Shown: in pieces, positions 40,491 through 50,436 of the stretch
Layout: each line of letters begins with the position of its first letter
Position numbering within the stretch: the first letter of the stretch is position 1
Source: Mycolicibacterium chubuense NBB4
Lineage (GTDB): Bacteria; Actinomycetota; Actinomycetes; Mycobacteriales; Mycobacteriaceae
DNA: 64,000 nt
Assembly: GCF_000266905.1 (NCBI RefSeq)
Contig: NC_018023.1
Span: 62,001-126,000 of the forward strand
Direction: 5' to 3'
Notes under the pieces: generated by a model
What the model was told of the DNA's origin: nothing
Databases searched by the model: none
What the model saw: the letters and a program-made list of their open reading frames with translations, nothing else
Position numbers and translations under genes: made by a program

Positions 40491-43400
40491 CTGGCAACAC
40501 CTTCGCGATCTGGGCGGGAGCTGACAACCGATCGGTCACATAGATACCGCGTCCCACTGGCTGTCGGGCTGCTTTCACGCCCCTGATCAGCTCGCCTTCC
40601 ATGCGTTCGCCGTCCATGACGACAAGAGGCGCGGTTTGGGCGATCAGCCGCCCCGCGAGCGGAGACGACATCGCCGGCCCCCACGGAAACCGTCTGCCCA
40701 CGATCAGGTGCAGGCCGACCTCCCGGGAACGGTCGATGTACTTGGTCAACCCCTCGACCGCCGGGCCCTTACCGTCGGCACGGAACATGTTCGCGCCGGC
40801 ACTCCACCCGGCCACGATCTGCTCGTCGTCGACGACGACAAAGATCTCCGGTCCCGACCACGACCGCTTGGCCTGCGCCAGCTCCTCCTGCCCCGCGCGT
40901 CCGCGCGGCATCCGCGGAGCAAGGACGGTATCGATGTGTCGGGCCATCGCCCGCACGTCATCCTCGTAGTAGGTGTAGCCCTCCGACTCCACACCGTCTT
41001 CGCCGATGTAGCGACCGAGGTGGGGGCCCTGCACGACCTTCACTAGGGAGTTGCCCGGATCGATGACATAAATCTGGGCCTCCTCGGGGCGGTAGCAGCG
41101 CATAATCGCCCGGGCGACGGCGGCCACAGAGTTCGACACCCCACCCTCGGGGTTACCGATAAACATCAGGTGCGGATTGCGTGTGAAGTCGGCTTCTGCC
41201 GCCACTAAACCGACCTCGGAAATGCCGAACGGTACGACGCCCGGGCGCGAGTCACGGCGGGCGGCGAACACCTCATCAAGGCGCACCGTGCTGGGCAGCA
41301 CCCTGACCTCGGCGACCTGGTCGACGCCGGTGAGGTCGGTGATCATCGCGGCAACCTCGCGCGGTCCGCCGCTGCTGCCGTCCGCTGCGGTCAGGATTGG
41401 CAGCGCACTCTGAAAGTGGTAACCCGCCATCGACGTGCCGCGACCGCTGATGGTTTCGGTGCGTGTCTCGGCGTTCTCGTCGTCGGGATCGGCAAGCAGC
41501 TCGCGCTCGCCGAAGGGAACCTTCTTGGCGACATCACGATTGTTCTTGGACGGATCGTCTTGACTATCCAGTGCCAGTTCGACATTGAGTGTGAAGGAAC
41601 TCGACATCCACGACGGGAACCCCCCGGCGATCCAGCCGGCCGCGGCAAGGATGGTGCGCACGCCGAGGCTGTTGCCGCGCTGCATGACGACACTCAAGTC
41701 GGCCAGCATATCGTCTCCGAAGGTGGTGCGGAACTGCTGCCACCCGTCGATCACCAGGAACACTTCCCCGAAGGGGTCCTGCGGCACCGGGCCGGCCTCA
41801 CCGCCGAACTTGCGAGCCCGGAAGCTCTCGATCGTCATCCCGAGGCGGCTAAAGGCATCCTCCCGCTCTTCGACGAGCAACTTCATTTCCGCGATCGTGC
41901 GCTGCACTCGCTCGCGGTCTCCGGCCCGCGCGAACGAACTCACGTGCGGCAGCGACTCGACCTCGTTAAGGCCTGTGCCGCCCATGGCCACCACCACGAA
42001 CTGAACCCGTCGCGGGTGGTACATCATGGCCGCACCCGTGATGATCGTGGCCAGCGCCGTGGTTTTGCCCGAGGTTTGCCTACCGATGACCGCACAGTTG
42101 CCCGACGAGAAGTCCAGTGCGTACACCCGCTGGGCGTGCTGGAACGGCCGGTCCTCGATCCCAACCGGGAATTGCAGCCCAGCAGTATCGCCGTAATCCT
42201 GATACCAGGGCTTACGCCGCAGCCGACGCACCAGATCCTCGACGGGAACCGGGGCAAGCGGCGGCAACCACATCTGGTGAACCGGCACCCGGGTCTGCTC
42301 ACGCAACGACGTGATCGATGCCTCCAGCTCCCGGATCGGCTGTCCGTCCGGCCCAAGCACCGTGTCAGCACTCTGTACCGGGGTGGCGGCCGGACGCGGC
42401 GCAGAGGCGATCTCGGCCATGGGGGCTGCAGTGAAAACCTCCGGTGCCATGTAACCGGCCTGCGTGCGCACCGCCTCGGCGATCACTCGCCGCGGCGGGT
42501 GATACACCTTGCGGGCGAACGCCGATTGGAAACGCACCAGCCGGTCGCGGCCCTGCACGCGCAACAAACCAGCGCCAGCAGGCTTTTCGGGTAGATGCTT
42601 AGCTTCGTCGGTACCGATGATGGCCATCGACTCCCCCGCATCCAGCGTGCGCAAGCCCACCCGGATCGGGATATTGGCCATGATTCCCGATTGCATCTCA
42701 TGCCCCAGGCGCTGGGACCCCAAAATCATCTTCACGTTCAGGGCCCGGCCCTGGCGTCCGATCTCGTCGATGATCTTCTTCGACTCGGGAGCGTCGATGA
42801 ACATCTGGGTGAACTCGTCGATGACGATGATGAGTGCCGGTAGCGGCTCTAGCCGCTGCCCCAGGTGAATCCGGCGGTACTCGTACTCAGCGACCTCGCT
42901 GATACCAGCGCGGTCGAGCAAGGACTTGCGGCGCTCGAGCTCCCCGTTGATCACATCACCCATACGCTCAATCCACAACGAGTCGTCTCTCAAGTTGCCC
43001 ATGGCTGCAACGACATTGGGAAGACCCGCCACCATGTTCGCCGTCGTTTTGCCCTTGAAGTCGAAGAACGCGAACACCAACGTCTCCGGAGAGTGAGTCA
43101 GCGCCGCGGACAAGATCAACGTCGTCAAAAAAGACGACTTGCCTGAACCGGTAGTGCCGGCAATCACCATATGGTGGCCCATGCCGCCCTCATGGGTCTC
43201 TTTAAAGTCGATGTAGACCGGGCCGCCTGTCGGGTCGACACCAATCGGGAACTGCAGCCAGTTGGCTCCCCATGAATTGTTCTCGAAGGGAGGCCCGGAC
43301 AGCGTTGGGGCCCAAAGTTTTTCCACATCCAGATTTCCAGGATCCTCGATACCGAGGATCTTATAAAGATCGGCCTCGACGGAGCTGTCGTCGATAATGC

Positions 43401-44646
43401 TGCGCGAACGTTCGCCCTCCACACGGTAGCGAGCCATCTTGCGCGCCAACACCCGCGCACTGGCGGCGTCCATCGAATCCGGGCGGCAGAACCACCGACC
43501 GCGATGGATCACCTCAGTAGTCGAGACCCAGTACGTATTCGACTCTTCGAAGCCGAGGCCGCGCCCCGGCTCAGATGACAGCGCCAGAAAAGTCACGCCA
43601 GCCACGCCGCCAGCACGGGTCAGCGTCTCCCAGTGGCGGTCATCGCCACGGCGCCGGCGGTCATCGACCACCAGCCAATGCGGCGTGGCCGCAGAGTTCG
43701 TGCGGAAAGCTTCACGATTATGCAGTTCGGTGCCCACCGCGGCGTCCATCTGTTCCCCGCTCGTCCATACCATCCGAGCAGCACCACCCCGATCCTGCAG
43801 CGTCGGATGAGCGCAGTGCGGCAACCACTTGCACCATTCCCAGCGAGCCAGATCGTCGGTAACGATCATGATCTTGAAGTCTCGCGGCGAGTGCGCCACC
43901 GCGGCCTGGCAGATCATCGCGCGCGCCAAGTCATAGACCGGCTCCATGCCGTCACGACCGATCAGCGCCATTCCCGCAATGTTGCGCAGCAGCAACGGTT
44001 TTGGGGCACTGTGCAGCTTGCTCTGAGTCTGCAGGAACGCCGAGGAGGCGTCATAGGTGACCGGCTCGTAATCCTCGCGGCGACCAAGTTCGTTTGTTTC
44101 CAGCTCCTTGACGACCTTCGAAGTACCAAGCCCCATCCGGACTTGGGTGCAAAACACCTTCAACACTTGGTCATTCGGCGTTCTACACCACATCCGTGCC
44201 GAACCGACCAAGCCTGAAAGGAGCGCCGGATTGGGGTGCAAATACTCAAACTGTGCGTGCTGTGCACGCGCGGCATCTTGGACGTTGTCGCGCGTCTCAT
44301 CCAGCGTCATCGAGTAGTCGCGCCGTGCCTGCTCGAGCTGAGGGCCTGACATCTGCTTGTCCCCGCCGGCACCCCGGTTGGAGAACATGTACGAGCCCAT
44401 CGACACGATCATCATGATCGGGAAGAACAGGCTCATCATGCCCATCGTCCCGCCCCGCAAACCGGGTTGCGACAGCATCAGGGCCATCATCCCGAGGAAG
44501 GCCACGCCCATCACTACCGGCAAAATGATCGCGGCCTTGCTGCGCGGCAGCGGTCGCGGGGCCTCCAACGGTTCAGGTACCGAAAGCTTCCCGCCCATCG
44601 TCGGGGGAACCTTCACCGCACCCTGGCGAGGCTTCACTGTTGCCAT
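40483..44646 (-). CDS. eccC: EccC, ESX FtsK/SpoIIIE-type motor ATPase (1,387 aa)
   Basis: EccC recognises substrates and powers transport. Two membrane segments near residues 40-85 follow a basic N-terminus. Three FtsK/SpoIIIE-type ATPase domains come after: domain 1 Walker A VIAGTTGSGKSSFLTTLIL (about 492-510) with Walker B IVIDEFTQMF; domain 2 VIGRQTSGKTTALATI (about 850-865); domain 3 MFIGNPEGGVSNSVAAVARA (about 1,160-1,180), where the Walker A Lys is missing. The whole protein is one chain, as in EccC of ESX-3, -4 and -5, not split as in ESX-1. The ATG at 44646 is five bases after eccB. Confidence 0.96.
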   Translation of the reverse strand: MATVKPRQGAVKVPPTMGGKLSVPEPLEAPRPLPRSKAAIILPVVMGVAFLGMMALMLSQPGLRGGTMGMMSLFFPIMMIVSMGSYMFSNRGAGGDKQMSGPQLEQARRDYSMTLDETRDNVQDAARAQHAQFEYLHPNPALLSGLVGSARMWCRTPNDQVLKVFCTQVRMGLGTSKVVKELETNELGRREDYEPVTYDASSAFLQTQSKLHSAPKPLLLRNIAGMALIGRDGMEPVYDLARAMICQAAVAHSPRDFKIMIVTDDLARWEWCKWLPHCAHPTLQDRGGAARMVWTSGEQMDAAVGTELHNREAFRTNSAATPHWLVVDDRRRRGDDRHWETLTRAGGVAGVTFLALSSEPGRGLGFEESNTYWVSTTEVIHRGRWFCRPDSMDAASARVLARKMARYRVEGERSRSIIDDSSVEADLYKILGIEDPGNLDVEKLWAPTLSGPPFENNSWGANWLQFPIGVDPTGGPVYIDFKETHEGGMGHHMVIAGTTGSGKSSFLTTLILSAALTHSPETLVFAFFDFKGKTTANMVAGLPNVVAAMGNLRDDSLWIERMGDVINGELERRKSLLDRAGISEVAEYEYRRIHLGQRLEPLPALIIVIDEFTQMFIDAPESKKIIDEIGRQGRALNVKMILGSQRLGHEMQSGIMANIPIRVGLRTLDAGESMAIIGTDEAKHLPEKPAGAGLLRVQGRDRLVRFQSAFARKVYHPPRRVIAEAVRTQAGYMAPEVFTAAPMAEIASAPRPAATPVQSADTVLGPDGQPIRELEASITSLREQTRVPVHQMWLPPLAPVPVEDLVRRLRRKPWYQDYGDTAGLQFPVGIEDRPFQHAQRVYALDFSSGNCAVIGRQTSGKTTALATIITGAAMMYHPRRVQFVVVAMGGTGLNEVESLPHVSSFARAGDRERVQRTIAEMKLLVEEREDAFSRLGMTIESFRARKFGGEAGPVPQDPFGEVFLVIDGWQQFRTTFGDDMLADLSVVMQRGNSLGVRTILAAAGWIAGGFPSWMSSSFTLNVELALDSQDDPSKNNRDVAKKVPFGERELLADPDDENAETRTETISGRGTSMAGYHFQSALPILTAADGSSGGPREVAAMITDLTGVDQVAEVRVLPSTVRLDEVFAARRDSRPGVVPFGISEVGLVAAEADFTRNPHLMFIGNPEGGVSNSVAAVARAIMRCYRPEEAQIYVIDPGNSLVKVVQGPHLGRYIGEDGVESEGYTYYEDDVRAMARHIDTVLAPRMPRGRAGQEELAQAKRSWSGPEIFVVVDDEQIVAGWSAGANMFRADGKGPAVEGLTKYIDRSREVGLHLIVGRRFPWGPAMSSPLAGRLIAQTAPLVVMDGERMEGELIRGVKAARQPVGRGIYVTDRLSAPAQIAKVLPVE

Positions 44647-44651
44647 AGGGG

Positions 44652-46130
44652 TTACCGTCCTTGTCCGGTGATCGGGGCGGCGGGACCGGCGAGTGTGTCG
44701 TGCATCGTCATCGCTGCCTGCCGCGAAAGTTCGGGCCCTGCTGGCCACACACGTAGCAGCGGCCACGGCGCTAGCCGCGGCGCAGTGTTCTTGAGTCCCA
44801 ACGCCTGCAGCGCGTCGTCGTCGAAGGGAACGCCGTAGCGTGCGCCCGATTCGCTGATCAGCCATAGGGTTTCGCGGCGTGTCGAGTCGGCATTGGCGCC
44901 GGTTGTCGAAACCCATGTTGCAGGGCGATCAGCCAACAACACCTGGTCGGCCTGCTTACCTTGATCCTGGCTGCCGACAACGAGCGGAACCAGGTGCGAT
45001 TCCTGCTCGGCCCGGACCGGCAACGCCCGCCCAACCAAAAATCGTTGACGCGCCTGCCGATCGGTTGCTCCCCGCTCCCACGCAACGCACAACACCGGCT
45101 CGGCACGCCAATCGACAACCGTCAACGGCGCATCGGGATAACCGGTCACATCAAGGACACTGCGCACCGCAACGTCACCCAAGACGTCGGGCGCGATACG
45201 CGGCGGCTGCGGAATACCAAACGAATCCCGCTGACGCAGCATCGCCGCCACCACCGAGGACACCGGCTGAACACCATCGGCAAGCACGACGTAGAACTGA
45301 TCCTTGCCCGAGGCCACGTCCTGAGACACCACCACCGACCCATTCAGCACAGGCGCGGGCGTGCCCAGATTGACCGCGCTGGGCGCGCCGGAGCCCGGTA
45401 CCGAAGGCACCAACAGCGGGCGGCCGGCGGGCAACGCGTCGACCATGGCCCGAGACAGCTCGACCGGTGAGCCCGCCGTCTGCAGCCCCAACGGCTCAAC
45501 GACCGCCCTGTCGGTCAGGTCGACCGGCATCCGCACACCGTTGGCGATCACATAGGCCTGCCCGTTGAAAGAGCCGACAATCGCGGTGTCGCCGGTGACC
45601 TCGCGGGCTCGATCCCCCAGCGTCAACTCACCGTTGATACCGGTGATGACCGGCCGCCCGCTCATCGTGTCTGACGCGGTGTCGCAAACCGCCCACCGCG
45701 ACACCTCCGGGGTCAGCACCTGCGGCGGCTCGGTGGGAGCCCCCTCAATGCCCACCAGCGGTCCCCGAGGCCACTTGGCGAGGTCGTCAGGGCTGACGAA
45801 CGTCGGCTCGGCGGGCTGGCCAGCAATCAACCACGCCGAGATCAAGTTAAACGCCGGATGCAGGCGGCCATCGACGGAGACGAACACTGTCCCGAGTTTG
45901 CGGTCGGCCACAATCTTGGAATCGTTGACCAACCCCGCCGGCCGAAGCCAGCCCACCACGAGAGCCCCAACCATCACCAGGACCGCGAGCAGAGCTGAGA
46001 TCATCAGCACCAGGCGTTGAGTTCGCATCCGGTCGGTCTGCATCCGCACTGACCGGCGCTGAAATGCAAATCCCAGTCGTCGGCGAAGGAAGTAGTGGCC
46101 CGATACCTGTGTCTTGGAGGCCAAATTCAT
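44652..46130 (-). CDS. eccB: EccB, ESX periplasmic component (492 aa)
   Basis: EccB forms the periplasmic cap of the ESX complex. It has a short cytoplasmic N-terminus (SKTQVSGHYFLRRRLGFAF, the family signature), one membrane segment (LVLMISALLAVLVMVGALVV) and a long outer part of repeat units with NDSKIVADRKLGTVFVSVDG and core sequences around GQAYVIANGVRMPV. The two periplasmic Cys (CDTASDT and VLCVAWE) that bridge in the family are present. The ATG at 46130 is preferred because GGAG precedes it. Confidence 0.94.
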   Translation of the reverse strand: MNLASKTQVSGHYFLRRRLGFAFQRRSVRMQTDRMRTQRLVLMISALLAVLVMVGALVVGWLRPAGLVNDSKIVADRKLGTVFVSVDGRLHPAFNLISAWLIAGQPAEPTFVSPDDLAKWPRGPLVGIEGAPTEPPQVLTPEVSRWAVCDTASDTMSGRPVITGINGELTLGDRAREVTGDTAIVGSFNGQAYVIANGVRMPVDLTDRAVVEPLGLQTAGSPVELSRAMVDALPAGRPLLVPSVPGSGAPSAVNLGTPAPVLNGSVVVSQDVASGKDQFYVVLADGVQPVSSVVAAMLRQRDSFGIPQPPRIAPDVLGDVAVRSVLDVTGYPDAPLTVVDWRAEPVLCVAWERGATDRQARQRFLVGRALPVRAEQESHLVPLVVGSQDQGKQADQVLLADRPATWVSTTGANADSTRRETLWLISESGARYGVPFDDDALQALGLKNTAPRLAPWPLLRVWPAGPELSRQAAMTMHDTLAGPAAPITGQGR

Positions 46131-46203
46131 CGGCACTCCAAAACCGTACCGTGCAAAACAATGCCCGAGCCACCACCGCAGCCAAATTGACTGCGAAGGA
46201 GTT

Positions 46204-46227
46204 TTGTCGACGTTGCTGAGTCGACAA
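46204..46227. promoter_or_regulatory. inverted repeat upstream of eccB
   Basis: TTGTCGAC (46204-46211) and GTCGACAA (46220-46227) are exact complements across eight bases in the 140-base gap between the EspK-like gene and eccB. This may be an operator for an internal promoter of eccB-eccC, or a hairpin modulating read-through. Confidence 0.5.
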
Positions 46228-46271
46228 CGGCACCTGGCCTACCGGGCAACCTCCAGCAGGGTTATACGGCA

Positions 46272-48701
46272 TCAGCCAGCGTAGACGAGATCCTCTTCGA
46301 CACTGGCCAGCGAGTCGACGATCAAGTCCCGGATATGAACATTGCCGGCGGCGGCCGCGGCGTAGCACATATCGGGTAGCGGCAAGGGGCGGGTGGCCCA
46401 GCCGCCGATCAACTCGGCGGTGCGTGCCACCATCCAGTGCGCGCGGTATCGCGCGAGCTCTTCGATGGTTTCACTCGGGTCGCTCTGGCCGACAAAGCCT
46501 GGCCGGAAGATCGACGTGACCGTATTGAAGTCTTTGGCCGCCGCGTCATACTCGGCCCACTGCTGCGGGCTCGGGTCGCGATCGCCGCCGCGCGTGAGCC
46601 AGATTTGACGGATCGGGATAGGGATCCCGCCGTCGACGGCCTGGGCTTGCGTAGTCGCCGTATTCATCAGCGACGCGCTCGCCGCCGACACGATGCGGTC
46701 CTGAAGCAAGGGGTCTGCGTCCATCACCCGCACGAGGCGGGGGTAGACATCGGGCCACAGCACCGCCAACCGGTGCTCGTGCATGCCATCCATACCGGGC
46801 GAGGCCAGCTGGCCGGGCTGAAGCAGCGGGTTGGTTTGGCGTGAGCAGGACGGCGCGTGCTCAACTCCAGCATCACGTAAGGAACTGACCGGCCCGGTCG
46901 TCGCTGCGGCCACCAGACGCCAGCCCGATTCTGCACGCAGCTGCGCGTACTCGACCAGAACCCGCGCGGGATCGGCCCAACCAAACCACAGCTGCCGAAA
47001 GTGGTCATCCACCAAGGGATCCGAGGACACAACGCGAACCGAGCGAGGCATGAAGACCCCCGCAGGAATGTAGCTGGCACCGTCATTAGAGGTGACCACC
47101 GTTTCCATACCGCTCGGCGACCGGAACACCCCAACCGCCCACTCAATCGGGTATCCGACCGCTTGAGCCGCATGCTGCAGCTTCCAGGCCAGCTCCTTGG
47201 CGGCTGCTGCATCGGAAGACTCCCGACGTTCACGCGCCGCAGCGCTTTGACCAGCGGCCACCACACTCGCCGGAATCAGCGTCGCGCCGCCGCCAGCACC
47301 GGACGGCCCCGCCGCCGAAGCCGGTGCGACATTGCTACCGGCGGTGGTTGCTCCGGCTGGAATTGTCGCCGCGGCGGGCGGCGCGGGAGCCGCCGGCGGT
47401 CCCATCGAGCCCGGCGGGAGCATCACCGGAGCGCCCCCACCCCCACCGGCGCCCACGCTGGTCCCTGCCGGGACAGCACTGCTGGGAGTAGCAGGAGTGA
47501 CCATGCCAGGCTGCGCCGCGGCCGGCGCCACTCCGCCGGCTGCACTGGCCGCCACTGGGGCTGCTCCGGCATGGGCACCGCCGGTCAAGGCCGACGACGG
47601 GCTCGCCGGCGCGGGAGCTGCCGTGGATGGCATCCCCCCGCCAATACCAGCCCCCGCAGACAGCCCCTGTGAAAACGCCGCGGCAGGCGAACCGCCACCA
47701 ACGCCAGAAGTCGGCAGACCGCTACCTGCGGGCAGTCCGCTACCAGCACCGGGCATTTGGCCCATGCCGCTACCGAGAGGATTTGAACCCATCCCCCGCA
47801 TTCCTCCGCCAAGGCCGCTGGGCATTTTCGGCATCCCCCCAGACCCCAAGCCGCCGCCACTTCCCAGACTGCCCATCCCCGGCATACCGCCACCACCAAG
47901 GGGTGAAGCAGCGGGCTGCCGGGGAGCCTGCATCACTGAGGGTGCCTGTGTCAGAGGACCGCTCGCTGGGCTGATCCCGTCATCCCCAGCCGCGGGCACC
48001 TTCCCGCCCGGGTTAACCCCAGACTGCGCCGCAGACGCTCCCGTAGCCGGATCAGACGGGGATTCTGATGGCTTTTCGTTGTCTAGGTGCGGCTTCGCCG
48101 TCCGCTTACGGGGGTCGTTGTCTTGGGTGATTCCCGGTGATGTGTGGTCGACAGGCTGGACTGGTGGTGAGGCGGGGACATCGCCCCATTTCGTCAAAAG
48201 GTCTAGTGCTCTTGTGTTTTCGACACTCTTCTTGAAGGAGGTATGTGCTCCCATGGCGGCGGCTACACCGGCTTCAGTCTGGTAGCGCGCCACTCCGTGG
48301 TAGGTCGTAACCAACGCTTGCGCTTCGCCAGGGAGCTCGGCGCTCGCGATCTTGGCGTCGGCTTCTCGGACAAGCTGTTCCTGGCCGGCGCGGGTGTCGC
48401 GAAGCACCTTCGCAATGTCGGCGCACTTATCTGCGACTTTGCCGTGCCAGTCGGCGATCGTGCGTGCCTCCTCGGCCAACACCGCTCCAGCGCTGTGTGC
48501 CTCGTCGAACCCACTAGAGTCGGCCGCCGCTTTGAATGCCGCATTATCGATAGTGATCTGCTGGTGGATCTCAGTCCACGACGACGCACCCGCCCGGTAC
48601 ATCTGCTCCTGAGCGTCCCAGTGCGCTGCGTCAGGGGGCTCCATGTCCGGCGTGACAATCAGTGGCCCGTACGAGCCGGCGGCTCCGCCCACAGCAGGCA
48701 T
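46272..48701 (-). CDS. EspK/Rv3899c-like ESX-associated protein (809 aa)
   Basis: The N-terminal 200 residues are helical (DAAHWDAQEQMYRAGASSWT, then ADWHGKVADKCADIAKVLRD), recalling ESX-associated helical domains. Residues 205-500 are a low-complexity linker rich in Pro, Gly, Ala and Met. The C-terminal 300 residues form ordered domains with PIEWAVGVFRSPSGMETVVT, IPAGVFMPRSVRVVSSDPLV, ARVLVEYAQLRAESGW and HEHRLAVLWPDVYPRLVRV, which I associate with the C-terminal domains (DUF5631/DUF5632) of Rv3899c and EspK-type proteins; this is from memory of families, not a search. The ATG at 48701 overlaps the upstream stop (TAATG). Confidence 0.72.
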   Translation of the reverse strand: MPAVGGAAGSYGPLIVTPDMEPPDAAHWDAQEQMYRAGASSWTEIHQQITIDNAAFKAAADSSGFDEAHSAGAVLAEEARTIADWHGKVADKCADIAKVLRDTRAGQEQLVREADAKIASAELPGEAQALVTTYHGVARYQTEAGVAAAMGAHTSFKKSVENTRALDLLTKWGDVPASPPVQPVDHTSPGITQDNDPRKRTAKPHLDNEKPSESPSDPATGASAAQSGVNPGGKVPAAGDDGISPASGPLTQAPSVMQAPRQPAASPLGGGGMPGMGSLGSGGGLGSGGMPKMPSGLGGGMRGMGSNPLGSGMGQMPGAGSGLPAGSGLPTSGVGGGSPAAAFSQGLSAGAGIGGGMPSTAAPAPASPSSALTGGAHAGAAPVAASAAGGVAPAAAQPGMVTPATPSSAVPAGTSVGAGGGGGAPVMLPPGSMGPPAAPAPPAAATIPAGATTAGSNVAPASAAGPSGAGGGATLIPASVVAAGQSAAARERRESSDAAAAKELAWKLQHAAQAVGYPIEWAVGVFRSPSGMETVVTSNDGASYIPAGVFMPRSVRVVSSDPLVDDHFRQLWFGWADPARVLVEYAQLRAESGWRLVAAATTGPVSSLRDAGVEHAPSCSRQTNPLLQPGQLASPGMDGMHEHRLAVLWPDVYPRLVRVMDADPLLQDRIVSAASASLMNTATTQAQAVDGGIPIPIRQIWLTRGGDRDPSPQQWAEYDAAAKDFNTVTSIFRPGFVGQSDPSETIEELARYRAHWMVARTAELIGGWATRPLPLPDMCYAAAAAGNVHIRDLIVDSLASVEEDLVYAG

Positions 48702-49315
48702 TAGCGCAGTCCACACTCACTGGCGATAGTGTCTACGAGAGCATTGCCCTGTTCCTGAACTCGCTCCGCTTCAGTCCAGTCACGCTGATTCATCGCATGT
48801 AGCTCGTTGATACTGAGCGTGATCCAGTTCGTCATGGGGTCCGCCAACGACTGCGGCGTCGCGGGCCCGATGCTGTTCCGAAGGTTGCTTATTGCAGCAA
48901 TGCCAGTGCGCTTCTCCGCCGCAAGCGCAGCAGCGCTCGCGGGCGTGCGCCAGTTTGGGTCGGCCTCTAACGCCGTAGCACTCGCCTTGCTCGCCTGGGC
49001 GGTTGATCGAGCGGCTCGGTCCCAGGCCGCACAGGCTGTCGTTTTCGCGGCTTCGATGTCGCCGCTGGTGTAGGTGGCGGGCGGTGGCGGGACCACGTTG
49101 ACGGTGTTCGGCGCCGGCGTGGCCGGGGTGGCGAGTGCGAGAGTTGCGGTCGCCGCCGCGACGGCGGCGAGGGCGAATGCGCCTCCGGCAGGGATCAACC
49201 CGAATCGGGGACGGCGCGGCCTCTCCGGAGGCTTCGCGCCGGTGGTTGGGCGATGTGGCGGCGGCCCAGCATCTGGCGGGACCGGGTGAGTCGTCGGTGT
49301 TGCGTACGTGGTCAT
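48701..49315 (-). CDS. single-pass Ala/Pro-rich membrane protein (204 aa)
   Basis: A Pro-rich cytoplasmic N-terminus, one membrane segment (GGAFALAAVAAATATLALAT, about residues 45-64) and an outer domain with two conserved Cys (TTACAAW and SECGLR). TYTSGDIEAAKTTACAAWDR resembles YSAEEISAARDDACASAKSV in the neighbouring 227-residue protein at 49666-50349, so the two are paralogues. No enzyme motif. The gene overlaps both neighbours. It is of the type found beside ESX loci with unknown function. Confidence 0.65.
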   Translation of the reverse strand: MTTYATPTTHPVPPDAGPPPHRPTTGAKPPERPRRPRFGLIPAGGAFALAAVAAATATLALATPATPAPNTVNVVPPPPATYTSGDIEAAKTTACAAWDRAARSTAQASKASATALEADPNWRTPASAAALAAEKRTGIAAISNLRNSIGPATPQSLADPMTNWITLSINELHAMNQRDWTEAERVQEQGNALVDTIASECGLR

Positions 49316-49653
49316 ACCGCTACGCCGCCGCTGCCGGGTAGGAGGGTGAGCGATTGCCGGTTCTCCTGCTCGATGGTCACCATCGATGTGACGGACTCGC
49401 TCTTGCGGCCATAGAGGCTGGCGATGCGTCGTCCTCCAATAGCGTTGAGGCCCTGGCGAAGCGCCTCGTCCTCAACAACGGTCTCAGTCAAGGGTGCCCA
49501 CATCGGTCGGGCTGCTGCGGCGGCGACCGCGCCAGAGGATGCGGCACCGGAGGGCGCTTGCGCGGCCGTCTGTGCCACCAAGGCGGGTGCCGACGCGTTC
49601 GCGGCTTGGGCCTGGGCAGGCTGGAGGGTGAAAGGCTTTGTGACAGCAGGCAT
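49312..49653 (-). CDS. hypothetical ESX-locus protein (113 aa)
   Basis: An Ala-rich first half and an ordered C-terminal half (VVEDEALRQGLNAIGGRRIA, then LYGRKSESVTSMVTIEQENR). No membrane segment or WXG motif. It lies between the two paralogous membrane proteins and overlaps the next gene (ATGA). Family not recognised; its position suggests a small adaptor or secreted partner. Confidence 0.55.
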   Translation of the reverse strand: MPAVTKPFTLQPAQAQAANASAPALVAQTAAQAPSGAASSGAVAAAAARPMWAPLTETVVEDEALRQGLNAIGGRRIASLYGRKSESVTSMVTIEQENRQSLTLLPGSGGVAV

Positions 49654-49665
49654 TGAGGTCTCCCC

Positions 49666-50349
49666 TTACTTCTGGCAGGCGGCGTGGACTTTGTCCATCG
49701 CGGTCTGGCTCTGCTGGGCGGGTAGGTTGCGGTCCTGGTTACTGGTATCGGCTGCTAGCACGGCAAGCGTCGCGTCGATGTAGTCATGCATCGGGTCGGC
49801 GATCTCGGGCGGAGTTGCTGGGCGGGTGTGCAGTCGCAGGTACTCCATCTCGACGAGAACCACCGCTTGCTCGTTGGCGAGCGCTGCTTTGTATTCAGGG
49901 CTGTCGCGGTTGGGTAGGGCGGCGACGAGGGGGACGGAGGCTTCGTAGACCGCGTTGACGACCGACTTGGCTGAGGCGCACGCATCATCGCGGGCGGCGC
50001 TGATCTCCTCGGCGCTGTAGGAGGTCGCTGAAGGCGTCACTGTTGTCGTGGTTGGCGATGGATCGGGCCGAGTCCATGCGAGGGCACTCATCACCGCTGC
50101 CGCGATTGCCAGAATGACCGCACCACCGGAAAGCGCCCAGACCGTCTTGGACGTGCGTTCACGTGGCACAGGGGCGGGATGGGGAGGCGGAAATGCGGGT
50201 GGCGGTGGGTACGGCTGAGGGGGAAGCACGCCAGTAATCGCGCCGGGGAACGGGCCCTGAGGCGGCTGTTGGGCGGCTGGAGGCGGCGCCCACGGGGAAC
50301 CCGAACCCTCGACAGGGGGTCCGAGCTGCGGTGACGTGCCCTCACTCAT
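49666..50349 (-). CDS. single-pass Pro-rich membrane protein (227 aa)
   Basis: A Pro-rich N-terminal 65 residues, one membrane segment (TVWALSGGAVILAIAAAVMS, about 70-89) and a helical outer domain with YSAEEISAARDDACASAKSV and a C-terminal Cys (KVHAACQK). It is paralogous to 48701-49315, the two Cys being conserved and probably bridged. The role is unknown; it may act in the envelope near the ESX complex. Confidence 0.65.
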   Translation of the reverse strand: MSEGTSPQLGPPVEGSGSPWAPPPAAQQPPQGPFPGAITGVLPPQPYPPPPAFPPPHPAPVPRERTSKTVWALSGGAVILAIAAAVMSALAWTRPDPSPTTTTVTPSATSYSAEEISAARDDACASAKSVVNAVYEASVPLVAALPNRDSPEYKAALANEQAVVLVEMEYLRLHTRPATPPEIADPMHDYIDATLAVLAADTSNQDRNLPAQQSQTAMDKVHAACQK

Positions 50350-50436
50350 GCGTTAACCGTAGCGCCGAACGATGACATGTGGCTACCGGCAGGGTCGGAT
50401 TCGCACATCGGCTGGCTAACTTCATGGCCCGTATCG

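Noticed and set aside
41416..42594. Plus-strand frame of 392 codons inside eccC
   Set aside because: It lies entirely antisense to eccC domain 2/3 sequence and has low-quality composition.
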